DNA of 64,000 nucleotides. Source: Taklimakanibacter deserti (GTDB taxonomy: Bacteria > Pseudomonadota > Alphaproteobacteria > Rhizobiales > Aestuariivirgaceae). Below are positions 24,868-33,696 of this stretch, one piece after another. Location of the stretch: NCBI GenBank assembly GCA_003574785.1, contig QORU01000023.1:1-64000 (forward strand). The letters are read 5' to 3'. The notes beneath the pieces are model-generated. The model saw only the letters and a list, made by a program, of their open reading frames with translations. It was not told the DNA's origin and ran no database searches. The translations under genes and the position numbers were made by a program. How positions within the stretch are numbered: position 1 is the first letter of the stretch; each line of letters opens with the position of its first letter.

Positions 24868-25673
24868 CGCGCGCCGTCTCGCAAGAGATCATGCTCAATG
24901 TCGAGAATGTCTCGCTCGCCTTCGGCGGGGTGAAGGCCGTCACCGATATTTCCTTCGACATCCGCAAAGGCGAGATCCGCGCCATCATCGGGCCGAACGG
25001 CGCCGGCAAGACCTCGATGCTCAATGTCATCAACGGCTTCTACCACCCGCAGAAGGGCACGATCACCTTCAAGGGCAAGGTGCGCCGCCGGATGCGCCCC
25101 TCCGAGGCGGCGCGGTCAGGCATCGCCCGCACCTTCCAGAATGTGGCGCTGTTCCGCGGCATGTCGACCCTCGACAACATCATGTCGGGCCGCTCCCTCA
25201 AGATGCATGAGAACTTCCTGTGGCAGCTCCTTTATCTGGGGCCGGCGCGCCGCGAGGAGATCGCGCACCGGAAGAAGGTCGAGGAGATCATCGACTTCCT
25301 CGAGATCCAGCACATCAGGCGCATTCCGGCGGGCAAGCTGTCCTACGGCCTGCAGAAGCGGGTCGAGCTCGGCCGGGCGCTGGCTATGGAGCCTGAGCTG
25401 CTCCTGCTCGATGAGCCGATGGCCGGCATGAATCTCGAGGAGAAGGAGGATATGAGCCGCTTCATCCTCGATGTGAACAGCGAGTTCGGCACCACCATCG
25501 CCCTCATCGAGCATGATATGGGTGTAGTCATGGACCTCTCCGACCGGGTGGTGGTCCTCGATTACGGCCGCAAGATCGCCGACGGCACGCCCAAGGAGGT
25601 GAAGTCCAACCAGGATGTGATCGACGCCTATCTGGGCGTCGCTCATGAGGAGGCCGAGCGATGGACCCCCTGA
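24864..25673 (+). CDS. Branched-chain-type ABC transporter ATP-binding protein (LivG-like)
   Basis: A 269-aa ATPase. Walker A is GPNGAGKTS, the signature region is LSYGLQKRVELGRALAM, Walker B is LLLLDEPMAGMN, and the switch is IALIEHDMGVVMD. It has the family's C-terminal extension (DAYLGVAHEE). The unusual SYGLQ signature is common in LivG proteins paired with acyl-CoA ligases. It overlaps the ligase stop by four bases and livH by 13. The operon here encodes only this one ATPase; a LivF partner lies 16 kb downstream at 41.6 kb. Confidence 0.92.
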   Translation: MTRAVSQEIMLNVENVSLAFGGVKAVTDISFDIRKGEIRAIIGPNGAGKTSMLNVINGFYHPQKGTITFKGKVRRRMRPSEAARSGIARTFQNVALFRGMSTLDNIMSGRSLKMHENFLWQLLYLGPARREEIAHRKKVEEIIDFLEIQHIRRIPAGKLSYGLQKRVELGRALAMEPELLLLDEPMAGMNLEEKEDMSRFILDVNSEFGTTIALIEHDMGVVMDLSDRVVVLDYGRKIADGTPKEVKSNQDVIDAYLGVAHEEAERWTP

Positions 25674-26620
25674 ACCAGATCTTCGTGGCGCCTTTCGTGC
25701 AGATGGCCGGGGCGCCCGATTTCCTGGCCCAGGTCCTGTGGGAGGGCTTCGTCTCCGGCATACTTTATGCGCTCATCGCTCTGGGCTTCGTCCTGATCTT
25801 CAAGGCCTCGGGTGTCTTCAATTTCGCGCAAGGCATCATGGTGGTGTTCGCGGCTTTGACGCTGGTCGGCCTCTATCAGAAGGGCGTACCCGCCATCCTG
25901 GCGCTCATTCTGACGATCGCCGTCATGGGCGTGCTGGCGCTCGCGGTCGAGCGCCTCATCATGCGGCCCTTGGTCAACCAGCCCGAGATCATCCTGCTGA
26001 TGGCGACGATCGGGCTCACTTATTTCCTGGTCGGGCTCGGCGAGTTCGTGTTCGGCGGCGAGCCCAAGCAGATGATCACCGAGGAATTGGGCCTGCCCAC
26101 CGGCTCGACCGAGATCCCGTTTGGGGAGCAGGGCGTGGTGATCCTCCAGCATATCGATATCGCCGCCGCCGTGATCGCGCTCGTCATGGTAGCGGCACTC
26201 GGCCTGTTCTTCAGCCGCACCCGCATCGGCCGCGCCCTGCGCGCCGTCGCCGATGACCACCAGGCGGCCCTTTCCGTCGGCATCTCGCTCAACCAGATCT
26301 GGGCCATCGTGTGGTTTGCGGCAGGGATCGTGGCGCTGGCGACGGGCATCATGTGGGGTGCCCGTTCCGATGTCTCCTTCGCGCTCGAGATCATTGCGCT
26401 CCGCGCTTTGCCGGTCCTGATCCTCGGCGGCTTCACCTCGGTGCCGGGCGCCATTGTCGGCGGGCTCATCATCGGCATCGGCGAGAAACTGGGCGAGATC
26501 TATTGGGGGCCGCTGCTCGGCGGCGGCATCGAATCCTGGCTCGCCTATATGATCGCGCTGATCTTCCTCTTGTTCCGGCCGCAAGGTCTCTTCGGCGAAA
26601 GGTTCATCGAGCGGGTGTAG
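25661..26620 (+). CDS. Branched-chain-type ABC transporter permease (LivH-like)
   Basis: A 319-aa inner-membrane permease with about eight helices and the LivH hallmark ILYALIALGFVLIFKASGVF-NFAQG near the N-terminus. The cytoplasmic coupling loop is FFSRTRIGRALRAVADDHQA, followed by GISLNQIW. Together with the LivM-like protein it forms the channel of a hydrophobic- or carboxylate-substrate importer. The start overlaps livG by 13 bases. Confidence 0.92.
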   Translation: MDPLNQIFVAPFVQMAGAPDFLAQVLWEGFVSGILYALIALGFVLIFKASGVFNFAQGIMVVFAALTLVGLYQKGVPAILALILTIAVMGVLALAVERLIMRPLVNQPEIILLMATIGLTYFLVGLGEFVFGGEPKQMITEELGLPTGSTEIPFGEQGVVILQHIDIAAAVIALVMVAALGLFFSRTRIGRALRAVADDHQAALSVGISLNQIWAIVWFAAGIVALATGIMWGARSDVSFALEIIALRALPVLILGGFTSVPGAIVGGLIIGIGEKLGEIYWGPLLGGGIESWLAYMIALIFLLFRPQGLFGERFIERV

Positions 26621-26621
26621 G

Positions 26622-27701
26622 ATGTTCTATCGCGAGGCCGGCCAGTACAAATCGAGCTATGAGGCGGACCAGGCCGTCTTCCCGCTCGCCCAGGACCGTA
26701 TCGGCATGGCCTCAATCCTGGTCCTCGCCGCCCTGATCATTCCCTTCATCGCCAGCAATTTCGTCCTGGAAGCGATCCTCATCCCCTTCCTCATCCTGGC
26801 GCTCGCCACCATCGGCCTCAATGTGCTGACGGGCTATGCCGGGCAATTGTCTCTCGGCACCGGCGGCTTCATGGGGGCAGGGGCCTATGCCTGCTACAAG
26901 CTCACCACGTCCTTTCCGGATGCGAACATCATCCTCCTCATCCTGTTGTCGGGCTTCTGCGCGGCGGCGGTCGGCCTTGTCTTCGGCCTGCCCTCCTTGC
27001 GCATCAAGGGACTTTATCTCGCGGTTGCCACGCTTGCCGCCCAGTTCTTCCTCGAATGGTGCTTCATCCGCATCGGCTGGCTCTATAACTACAATGTCTC
27101 GGGTGCCATCGATTCACCCGAGCGCCGCATGTTCGGCCTGGTGCTGACCGGCCCTAATGCGAGCCCGGTCACGCGTTATCTCACCGTGCTCGCCATCGTC
27201 CTGGGGGTGACCGTGCTGGTCAAGAACCTGGTGCGCGGCCGGATCGGCCGCTCCTGGATGATGATCCGCGACATGGATATCGCCGCCGAGCTCATGGGCA
27301 TCCGCCCGCTCGTCGCCAAGCTCTCGGCCTTCGCGGTCTCGTCCTATATTTGCGGGGTGGCGGGCGCGATGTTCGTTTTCTTCTATCTGGGCTCGGTCGA
27401 GCCCGCGGCCTTCTCGATCACCCTCTCTTTCCAGATCCTGTTCATGGCGATCATCGGCGGGCTCGGCAGCCTCATCGGCTGCTATTTCGGCGCCGCTTTC
27501 CTGTGGATCCTGCCGATCTTCCTGCGCAACGTGCTGCCCATGCTCGGCATCGATGTGGGGGCGGAGAACATCGTTCATTTGACCTCGATGATCGTCGGTG
27601 TCTTGATCATCCTGTTCCTGATCTGGGAACCGCATGGCCTGGCGCGGCTGTGGCAGGTGGCAAAGGAGAAATTGCGCGTCTGGCCGTTCCCCTATGCGTG
27701 A
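26622..27701 (+). CDS. Branched-chain-type ABC transporter permease (LivM-like)
   Basis: A 359-aa permease. LNVLTGYAGQLSLGTGGFMG is the family's conserved helix, and GRSWMMIRDMDIAAELMGI the coupling loop. About nine to ten helices are visible. It starts one base after the LivH stop. It partners LivH, the LivG ATPase and the following binding protein. Confidence 0.92.
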   Translation: MFYREAGQYKSSYEADQAVFPLAQDRIGMASILVLAALIIPFIASNFVLEAILIPFLILALATIGLNVLTGYAGQLSLGTGGFMGAGAYACYKLTTSFPDANIILLILLSGFCAAAVGLVFGLPSLRIKGLYLAVATLAAQFFLEWCFIRIGWLYNYNVSGAIDSPERRMFGLVLTGPNASPVTRYLTVLAIVLGVTVLVKNLVRGRIGRSWMMIRDMDIAAELMGIRPLVAKLSAFAVSSYICGVAGAMFVFFYLGSVEPAAFSITLSFQILFMAIIGGLGSLIGCYFGAAFLWILPIFLRNVLPMLGIDVGAENIVHLTSMIVGVLIILFLIWEPHGLARLWQVAKEKLRVWPFPYA

Positions 27702-27752
27702 CGGCGATTGAAGTTCAATATGAGGCCCATTGGCCCGTTATGGGAGGTGAAG

Positions 27753-29063
27753 ATGAGACTCAAGGCACTGATTGCAGGAGCGATCCTGGCCTGCGCGGCG
27801 GCACTACCCGCCGCGGCCGCGGACACGGTTTATGTGCAGCTGTCGACCTATCGCACGGGGCCTTATGCGGGCTCCGGGATTCCGATCGCCAATGGCATGG
27901 CGGACTATCTCACCATGCTCAATGAGCGCGATGGTGGCGTCAATGGCGTGAAGATCGTCTTTGAGGAATGTGAAACCGGCTACGACACACAGAAGGGTGT
28001 CGAATGCTATGAGCAGGCGAAGGCGAAGAAGTCCCTCGTCTTCAATCCCTATTCGACGGGCATCACTTTGGCGGTGATCCCCAAAGCCTCGGTCGACAAG
28101 ATGCCGATCCTGTCCATGGCCTATGGTCTCTCCGCGTCCGCCGACGGCAAGGCGTTTCCCTGGGTGTTCAATCCGCCGCTGACCTATTGGGATGGCGCCT
28201 CCGGCGTCATCGAATATATTGCCGGACAGGAAGGCGGGCTGGAGAAGCTCAAGGGCAAGAAGATCGGCTTCATCTATCTCGATGCCGGCTATGGCAAGGA
28301 GCCGATACCGCTCTTCGAGCAATTCGCCGCGAAATATGGTTACACGCTGCTCAAATATCCGGTGCCCGGCAAGGAGATGCAGAACCAGTCGTCGCAATGG
28401 CTGAACATACGCCGCGACAAGCCCGACTATATGGTGATGTGGGGCTGGGGAGCGATGAATCCGACGGCCGTCAAGGAGGCGACCAAGATCCGTTTTCCGA
28501 TGGACAAGTTCATCGGCATCTGGTGGTCGGGCGGCGAGGATGATGCGCGGGGCGGCGGCGCCCAGGCGAAGGGATACACGACGCTCAATTTCCATGCCGT
28601 GGGCACCGATTTCCCGGTGATGCAGGATATCAAGAAATTCGTCGTCGATGCGGGCAAGAGCAAGGTCGACCCCGCCAAATTCGGCGAAAATCTCTACAAT
28701 CGTGGTGTCGTCAACTCGCTCTATATCGCCGAAGCGATCAAGGCCGCGCAGGAGAAGACCGGCAAGAAGGTCATCACGCCGGAAGACATGCGCGTCGGCA
28801 TCGAAAACCTGAATATCGACGATGCCCGCATCGATGCGATCGGCGCCAAGGGATATATCGCGCCGGTGAAGGTGACCTGCGACAATCACTCGGGCCATCA
28901 CAAGATGTATGTCCAGCGCTGGACCGGCGAGAAATGGGAGAAGGCCTCCGACTGGTTCGATCCGATGTCGGATGTGGTGAACCCGATGCTTCTCGCCGCG
29001 TCGAAGTCCTATACGGAAGCGAACAAGCCGTGGCCGGCGCGCAGCGAGCCTTGCGCGAATTGA
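27753..29063 (+). CDS. Branched-chain-type ABC transporter substrate-binding protein (LivK-like)
   Basis: 436 aa from the ATG at 27753, preceded by GGGAGGTGA. The signal peptide MRLKALIAGAILACAAALPA ends near AAA. The mature protein opens DTVYVQLSTYRTGPYAGSGI, typical of the Peripla_BP_6 proteins found with acyl-CoA ligase/ABC operons. Paired Cys residues (ECETGYDTQKGVEC) may form a disulfide in the periplasm. It is the fifth gene of the ligase-livGHM operon; a hairpin 8 bp after the stop may end the transcript. The ligand is probably a carboxylic acid, inferred from the ligase. Confidence 0.9.
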   Translation: MRLKALIAGAILACAAALPAAAADTVYVQLSTYRTGPYAGSGIPIANGMADYLTMLNERDGGVNGVKIVFEECETGYDTQKGVECYEQAKAKKSLVFNPYSTGITLAVIPKASVDKMPILSMAYGLSASADGKAFPWVFNPPLTYWDGASGVIEYIAGQEGGLEKLKGKKIGFIYLDAGYGKEPIPLFEQFAAKYGYTLLKYPVPGKEMQNQSSQWLNIRRDKPDYMVMWGWGAMNPTAVKEATKIRFPMDKFIGIWWSGGEDDARGGGAQAKGYTTLNFHAVGTDFPVMQDIKKFVVDAGKSKVDPAKFGENLYNRGVVNSLYIAEAIKAAQEKTGKKVITPEDMRVGIENLNIDDARIDAIGAKGYIAPVKVTCDNHSGHHKMYVQRWTGEKWEKASDWFDPMSDVVNPMLLAASKSYTEANKPWPARSEPCAN

Positions 29064-29071
29064 TGACGCTT

Positions 29072-29098
29072 GTCCCTCCCTCTGATCGGGGGAGGGAC
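29072..29098. terminator. Hairpin after the ligase-liv operon
   Basis: GTCCCTCCC (29072-29080) and GGGAGGGAC (29090-29098) form a 9-bp stem with a 9-base loop, directly after the LivK-like stop. There is no T-run, so it may be a weak terminator or an mRNA 3'-end stabiliser. It marks the left junction of the hyu-ami-urt cassette. Confidence 0.55.
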
Positions 29099-29148
29099 AC
29101 TTGGTGCATGAGAATTTGATTTTGTGCTTCGGACCGAGCGCGTCGCTC

Positions 29149-29177
29149 TTGACAAGAGAAGTGACGCGTTCAATACT
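29149..29177 (+). promoter_or_regulatory. Sigma70-type promoter for the hyuAB-amiCR operon
   Basis: TTGACA at 29149-29154 and AATACT at 29172-29177 are separated by exactly 17 bp. A start near 29184 would place the first ANTAR-type hexaloop hairpin at the very 5' end of the transcript. Confidence 0.7.
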
Positions 29178-29184
29178 TCTCTCA

Positions 29185-29255
29185 ACCTAGCAAAGACGCA
29201 GGTCATCGGTGAGCAATGAGGCTCGGCGCCCCTAAGAGGGCCCAGGGCCTTTTTT
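29185..29255 (+). promoter_or_regulatory. ANTAR-type dual-hexaloop antitermination leader upstream of hyuA
   Basis: Hairpin 1: ACCTAGC (29185-29191) and GCAGGT (29198-29203), with one bulged A, enclose the hexaloop AAAGAC. Hairpin 2: GAGC (29211-29214) and GCTC (29221-29224) enclose AATGAG. Both loops have A at position 1 and G at position 4, the defining pattern of RNA sites bound by ANTAR proteins. The 3' arm of hairpin 2 is also part of a GC-rich terminator (about 29219-29250) followed by six T (29250-29255), so the two folds exclude each other. AmiR, encoded in the same operon, is the obvious ligand. The 236 bases from here to hyuA show no gene. Confidence 0.82.
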
Positions 29256-29491
29256 ATTGCCGCAAGAGGTGGCATCGGGTTCGGCTCGTAAGCGGACACC
29301 GTCCCATATCCTTGTCTGCATCAATGATGATGCAGTGACTGCTGCCAATCCAATAGTGAATTTTCCGGGCGGGAGCAGATGCTTCTCCGAGCAATGCTGG
29401 GACCAAGCAGCCTTCCGTCTCAACTCGACAGAACAAACCGGCCGCAACCGTGGGCTAGTCCAATTGTTCGGCCAAGAGGGAGAATGACAGG

Positions 29492-31561
29492 ATGGACGAT
29501 CATTCGATACGCGACAAGCAAAGCGGCATCGGCTACCGTGTGGCCTGTGATGTCGGTGGCACATTCACGGATCTTTGCATCCTCGATGAGAAATCCGGAA
29601 AGATGCATGTCGCCAAGACGCCGACGACCGCCAATCCGATCGACGGCGTCATCAAGGGCATCGAGCTCGGCGGCGTGAAGCTCAAGGACATGGTGCTGTT
29701 CGCCCATGGCACCACCCTTGCCACGAATGCGCTCATCACCCGGCGCTTTCCGCCGGCGGTGATGGTGACGACGAAAGGCTTCAAGGACGTCATCGAAATT
29801 CGCCGCGGCACCCGCAACGATCTCTGGGACACGTACAAGGAAATGGCGACGCCCTATATAAGGCGGCGCGACAGGCTCGTCGTCACGGAGCGTATCGATT
29901 ATTCCGGCAAGGTCATTGCCGAGATCGACGAGGCCGAGGCGCTCGAAGTGGCGCGCGTCATCCGCAAGCGCGGCGTCAAGACGATCGCGATCTGCTTCGT
30001 CAATGCTTTCGCCAATCCCGCCAACGAGCAGCGGATGCGGGACATATTGGCGCGCGAGCTGCCGGATGCGTCGATCTCGCTGTCGAGCGACATCATGCCG
30101 GAAATCTTCGAGCATGAGCGGTTCTCGACGACAGTCGCCAACGCCGTCCTGGCGCCGGTTGCGGGCGACTATACCCGCGATCTCGCCAAGCGCCTGGCGG
30201 CGGGTGGCTTCAAGGAAGACGTGCTGCTCCTGCACTCGGGGGGCGGCGTGATGACGGCGAAGGCCTCCGAGAAGTTCCCGGCGCGCCTCGCCGCCTCCGG
30301 CATCGCCGCGGGCGCCATTGCCAGCCGCTTCGTGGCGCAGCTTTCCGGCTTCGAAAACTCGATCGGCCTCGATATGGGCGGCACCAGCACCGATGTCTGC
30401 CTGAGCGACAAGGGCGAATTGCCGGTCACCAAGGACTGGCATGTCGAATATGGCTATCCGATCTGCTTCCCGAGCATCGAGGTCCTGACCATCGGCGCGG
30501 GCGGCGGCTCGCTGGCCTGGATCGACAAGGCCGGATCGCTGCGCAATGGCCCGCAATCGGCCGGATCGCGGCCGGGTCCGGTCTGCTACAACAATGGCGG
30601 CACCGAGCCCACCAACTGCGATGCCAATGTGCTGCTTGGCCGCCTCGGCACCACGCTTGCCGGCGGCGCGATCGAGCTCAGGAAGGATCTCGCCGAGAAG
30701 GCCATTCACGACGTGATTGCCAAGCCGTTGGGCTTGACGACCGAGGAGGCTGCCTTGGCCATCCTCAAGGTCGCCAATGCCAATATGGCCGACGCGGTGC
30801 GTCTCGTCTCGATCCGCAAGGGCTATGATCCACGCGACTTCGCGCTGGTGGCCTTTGGCGGCGCCGGCGCGCTTCATGGCGCGGCACTCGCCAGGGACCT
30901 CGCCATCCCGACCGTCATCGTGCCCCCCAATCCGGGCGTCACATCGGCTTTGGGCTGCCTTCTGGTCGACATCACCCACGACATATCGCGCATGTATCTC
31001 AACAACATCAACAACGTGTCGCTCGCCGATCTCGATAACTCCTTCCGCGAGCTCGAGATGGAGGGCCGCGACAGGCTGTTGAACGAAGGCGTCACGGAAG
31101 ACCGCATGGTGTTCCAGCGCTTCATCGATATGCGTTATCTCGGACAGTGGCGTTCGATGTCGATCGCGGTGCCCACGCCGCTCGAGACGCTCGATGCCGC
31201 CGTGGCCAAGTTCCACGAGGACCACGGGCGCGAGCACAATTATTCGCGTCCCGGAGCGCCGGTCGAGGTCTACCGTCTGCAGGTGAAGGCGACGGGCCTG
31301 GTGAGGAAAGCCGAATTCACCAAGATGCCGCGGCGTTCGGGCAAGAAGCCGGCGCCCATCGATGAACGCCTGGTGCGTTTCGACGAGCGTCCCAAGCCGG
31401 TGAAGACGCAAGTCTTCGATCGTGCCGAGCTGATGCCTGGCGATGTGATCGAAGGGCCGGCGGTCATCGAGCAGCTCGATTCGACGACCCTGGTGCCGCC
31501 CGGACTCAAGGCCGAGGTGGACGACTACCTGACCATCATCATGCGCGTGCCGCTGGGCTAG
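29492..31561 (+). CDS. hyuA: Hydantoinase/5-oxoprolinase-family subunit A
   Basis: 689 aa, normal for HyuA. The N-terminal actin-like ATPase part opens YRVACDVGGTFTDLCILDEK, the phosphate-1 loop; HGTTLATNALITRR and SIGLDMGGTSTDVCLSDKG are the other hallmark blocks, and a beta-rich C-terminal domain ends near 680. With subunit B it performs ATP-dependent ring opening of a cyclic amide (hydantoin, oxoproline, lactam) or a related carboxylation, as in acetone or acetophenone carboxylases. AGAGGGAGA lies about ten bases before the ATG. An amide-sensor/antiterminator pair downstream favours an amide, imide or lactam substrate; this is inference. Confidence 0.88.
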   Translation: MDDHSIRDKQSGIGYRVACDVGGTFTDLCILDEKSGKMHVAKTPTTANPIDGVIKGIELGGVKLKDMVLFAHGTTLATNALITRRFPPAVMVTTKGFKDVIEIRRGTRNDLWDTYKEMATPYIRRRDRLVVTERIDYSGKVIAEIDEAEALEVARVIRKRGVKTIAICFVNAFANPANEQRMRDILARELPDASISLSSDIMPEIFEHERFSTTVANAVLAPVAGDYTRDLAKRLAAGGFKEDVLLLHSGGGVMTAKASEKFPARLAASGIAAGAIASRFVAQLSGFENSIGLDMGGTSTDVCLSDKGELPVTKDWHVEYGYPICFPSIEVLTIGAGGGSLAWIDKAGSLRNGPQSAGSRPGPVCYNNGGTEPTNCDANVLLGRLGTTLAGGAIELRKDLAEKAIHDVIAKPLGLTTEEAALAILKVANANMADAVRLVSIRKGYDPRDFALVAFGGAGALHGAALARDLAIPTVIVPPNPGVTSALGCLLVDITHDISRMYLNNINNVSLADLDNSFRELEMEGRDRLLNEGVTEDRMVFQRFIDMRYLGQWRSMSIAVPTPLETLDAAVAKFHEDHGREHNYSRPGAPVEVYRLQVKATGLVRKAEFTKMPRRSGKKPAPIDERLVRFDERPKPVKTQVFDRAELMPGDVIEGPAVIEQLDSTTLVPPGLKAEVDDYLTIIMRVPLG

Positions 31562-31612
31562 GGCCCAACGCCCTCATCACGATGGACCCAATCAAATTCT
31601 CAGGAGCCTAAA

Positions 31613-33628
31613 ATGGCAAAGAACTCTCAAGGTTTCTCGCTCGATCCCGTGACCTTCGAAGTGCTGAAGAACGCCTATGTGAATATCGTCGACCAGATGG
31701 CCGAGCAGATCTTCCGGACCTGCTATTCCTTCGTCATCTACTCGCGGGACTTTTCCTCGGCCCTCTGCGACACCAACGGCGACACGATCATGCAAGGCAA
31801 CGGCGATATCGCCGCGCATGTCGGCACGCTCCACTACACCGCCAAGGCGGTGATCAACAAGTTCAAGGGCGATATCCATCCCGGCGACATCTTCGTCGTG
31901 AATGACGTCTATCAGGGCGGCACGCATTTCAACGATACCCGCATCTTCGGGCCCATGTTCTACAAGGGCGAGCTTTTGGGCTTCGCGCAGGCCAACGGCC
32001 ATTGGGCCGATGTCGGCGGCGCGGTGCCGGGCTCCTTCAATGTGAGCGCGCTCGACCACATGGCCGAGGGACTGCGCATCACGCCGGTGCGCGTCTACAG
32101 CAAGGGCGTATATCTCTCGGACGTGGCCGAGCTCATCGCCCACAATACGCGTGCACCCGCCGACATCATCGGCGATCTCCAGGCGCAGGCGGAAGCCTGC
32201 CGGGTGGCCGAGCGCGAGGTGCAGCGCCTGTGCGACAAGTATGGCGTCGAGACGATCAAGACGTCCTTTGCCGAAGTGCAGGACTATGTCGAAACGCTGA
32301 CCCGGCAGCGGCTGCTCGAGCTGCCGAACGGGACCTGGGAAACCACCGATTATATCGATGTCGATCCCGTGAAGGGCGAGGGCATGATCCCCATCCATGT
32401 GAAGATGACGATCGACGGGGACAGCGTTCACTACGATCTCTCAGGCTCGCATCCCAACACGATCTCGACCTTCCTCAACTGCTGCTATGGCGGCGCCTTC
32501 GCGGCGATCGTCGCCGGCACCAAGATGCAATCGCCCGACATTCCGCTCAATTCCGGTTTCTACCGGGTGGTGACGGTGGAGCTCGGCGCCAAGGGATCGG
32601 TGATCAATGCCGACTGGCCGACGCCGGTCGCCGGCTTCTGCTCGGGGCCGTTCGAGAAGATCATGAATTCCGTCTTCGAGCTCTGGGCGGAGGTTCTGCC
32701 CGAGCGGGCGATGGCCTGCACCTTCAATCTCGAATATCTGCTGATCGGCGGACGCGATACCCGCCATGAAGGGCTGCCCTATTTCATGTGGTACGACTGG
32801 ATGGTCGGAGGCTGGGGTGCGCGCAACGGCAAGGACGGATGGGCCGCAACCGGGCCGGTCTTCGGCGTGCAACTCGGGACTCAGCCCTTCGAAGGGCAGG
32901 AGCGCCTGTCGCCCGTGCTGACCACAGGTCACGAGCTCCTGGTCGATTCCGGCGGCCCTGGCGAGTATCGCGGTGGCATGGGGGTCGAGAAGGGCGGCAC
33001 GCTCTATGCCTGCAAGCGGACCGTCGTCTCCTATTGCTGCGATCGCGAGCGCTCGATCACCTGGGGTCTGTGGGGCGGCCTGCCGTCGATCCCGCATGGC
33101 GTCTGGGTCAATCCCGGCAAGGCCAATGAGCGCTATCTCGGTTCGCTGTTCTCGGGCGTGCCGCTCAATCAGGGCGACACGGTCACCCGGCCCTCGGCCG
33201 GCGGTGGCGGTCTCGGCGATCCCCTGACGCGGGATGTCGATGCCGTGCTCGAAGACGTCATCGACGGCTATGTCTCGATCGAGCGGGCGCGCAAGGACTA
33301 TGGCGTGATCGTGCGGGAGGTCGATCCCGATCTGTGCAAATACGAGGTCGATCTCGATGCTACGGCGAAGGAGCGCGACCGTATCGATCGCGCCCGTGCC
33401 GGCTGGCTCGATGAGGATGCCGAGAAGATCGCCGAGCGATACCGCAAGAAGGATCTTTCGGCTCTCGACCTGATCCGGCAATATGGTGTCATCGTCGATT
33501 GGGGTTCAGGCAAGCTTTTGGAAAAGACGACCCATCAGTTTCGGGATATGCTGAAGCGGCGTACCGTTCCATATTGGAGCTTCCGGAAGCAATCCGCCCA
33601 AGGGAAGCCGACATTGAAAGTGGCTTGA
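31613..33628 (+). CDS. hyuB: Hydantoinase/5-oxoprolinase-family subunit B
   Basis: 671 aa. Residues to about 570 are the hydantoinase-B domain, with DPVTFEVLKNAYVNIVDQMA, the metal-site segments HVGTLHYT and NDVYQGGTHFNDT, and the Gly-rich block PSAGGGGLGDPLTRD. An extra C-terminal part of about 100 residues, charged and helical (KERDRIDRARAGWLDEDAEK), makes it longer than typical HyuB or CapB proteins (about 520-590 aa) and recalls the extended subunits of acetone/acetophenone carboxylases. It lies 51 bp after hyuA and pairs with it. No separate gamma subunit is seen nearby. Confidence 0.88.
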   Translation: MAKNSQGFSLDPVTFEVLKNAYVNIVDQMAEQIFRTCYSFVIYSRDFSSALCDTNGDTIMQGNGDIAAHVGTLHYTAKAVINKFKGDIHPGDIFVVNDVYQGGTHFNDTRIFGPMFYKGELLGFAQANGHWADVGGAVPGSFNVSALDHMAEGLRITPVRVYSKGVYLSDVAELIAHNTRAPADIIGDLQAQAEACRVAEREVQRLCDKYGVETIKTSFAEVQDYVETLTRQRLLELPNGTWETTDYIDVDPVKGEGMIPIHVKMTIDGDSVHYDLSGSHPNTISTFLNCCYGGAFAAIVAGTKMQSPDIPLNSGFYRVVTVELGAKGSVINADWPTPVAGFCSGPFEKIMNSVFELWAEVLPERAMACTFNLEYLLIGGRDTRHEGLPYFMWYDWMVGGWGARNGKDGWAATGPVFGVQLGTQPFEGQERLSPVLTTGHELLVDSGGPGEYRGGMGVEKGGTLYACKRTVVSYCCDRERSITWGLWGGLPSIPHGVWVNPGKANERYLGSLFSGVPLNQGDTVTRPSAGGGGLGDPLTRDVDAVLEDVIDGYVSIERARKDYGVIVREVDPDLCKYEVDLDATAKERDRIDRARAGWLDEDAEKIAERYRKKDLSALDLIRQYGVIVDWGSGKLLEKTTHQFRDMLKRRTVPYWSFRKQSAQGKPTLKVA

Positions 33629-33696
33629 TCATTCGATCGGCGCGGCACGCCGCAAGGCCGCCGCGCCGGTCAAGACCTGCAAGGTAGTCGCACAGC

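Noticed and set aside
29219..29250. Simple intrinsic terminator of the upstream liv operon
   Set aside because: It follows a consensus promoter and overlaps a hexaloop hairpin with the A1/G4 pattern, so a conditional terminator in the hyuA leader is the better reading.
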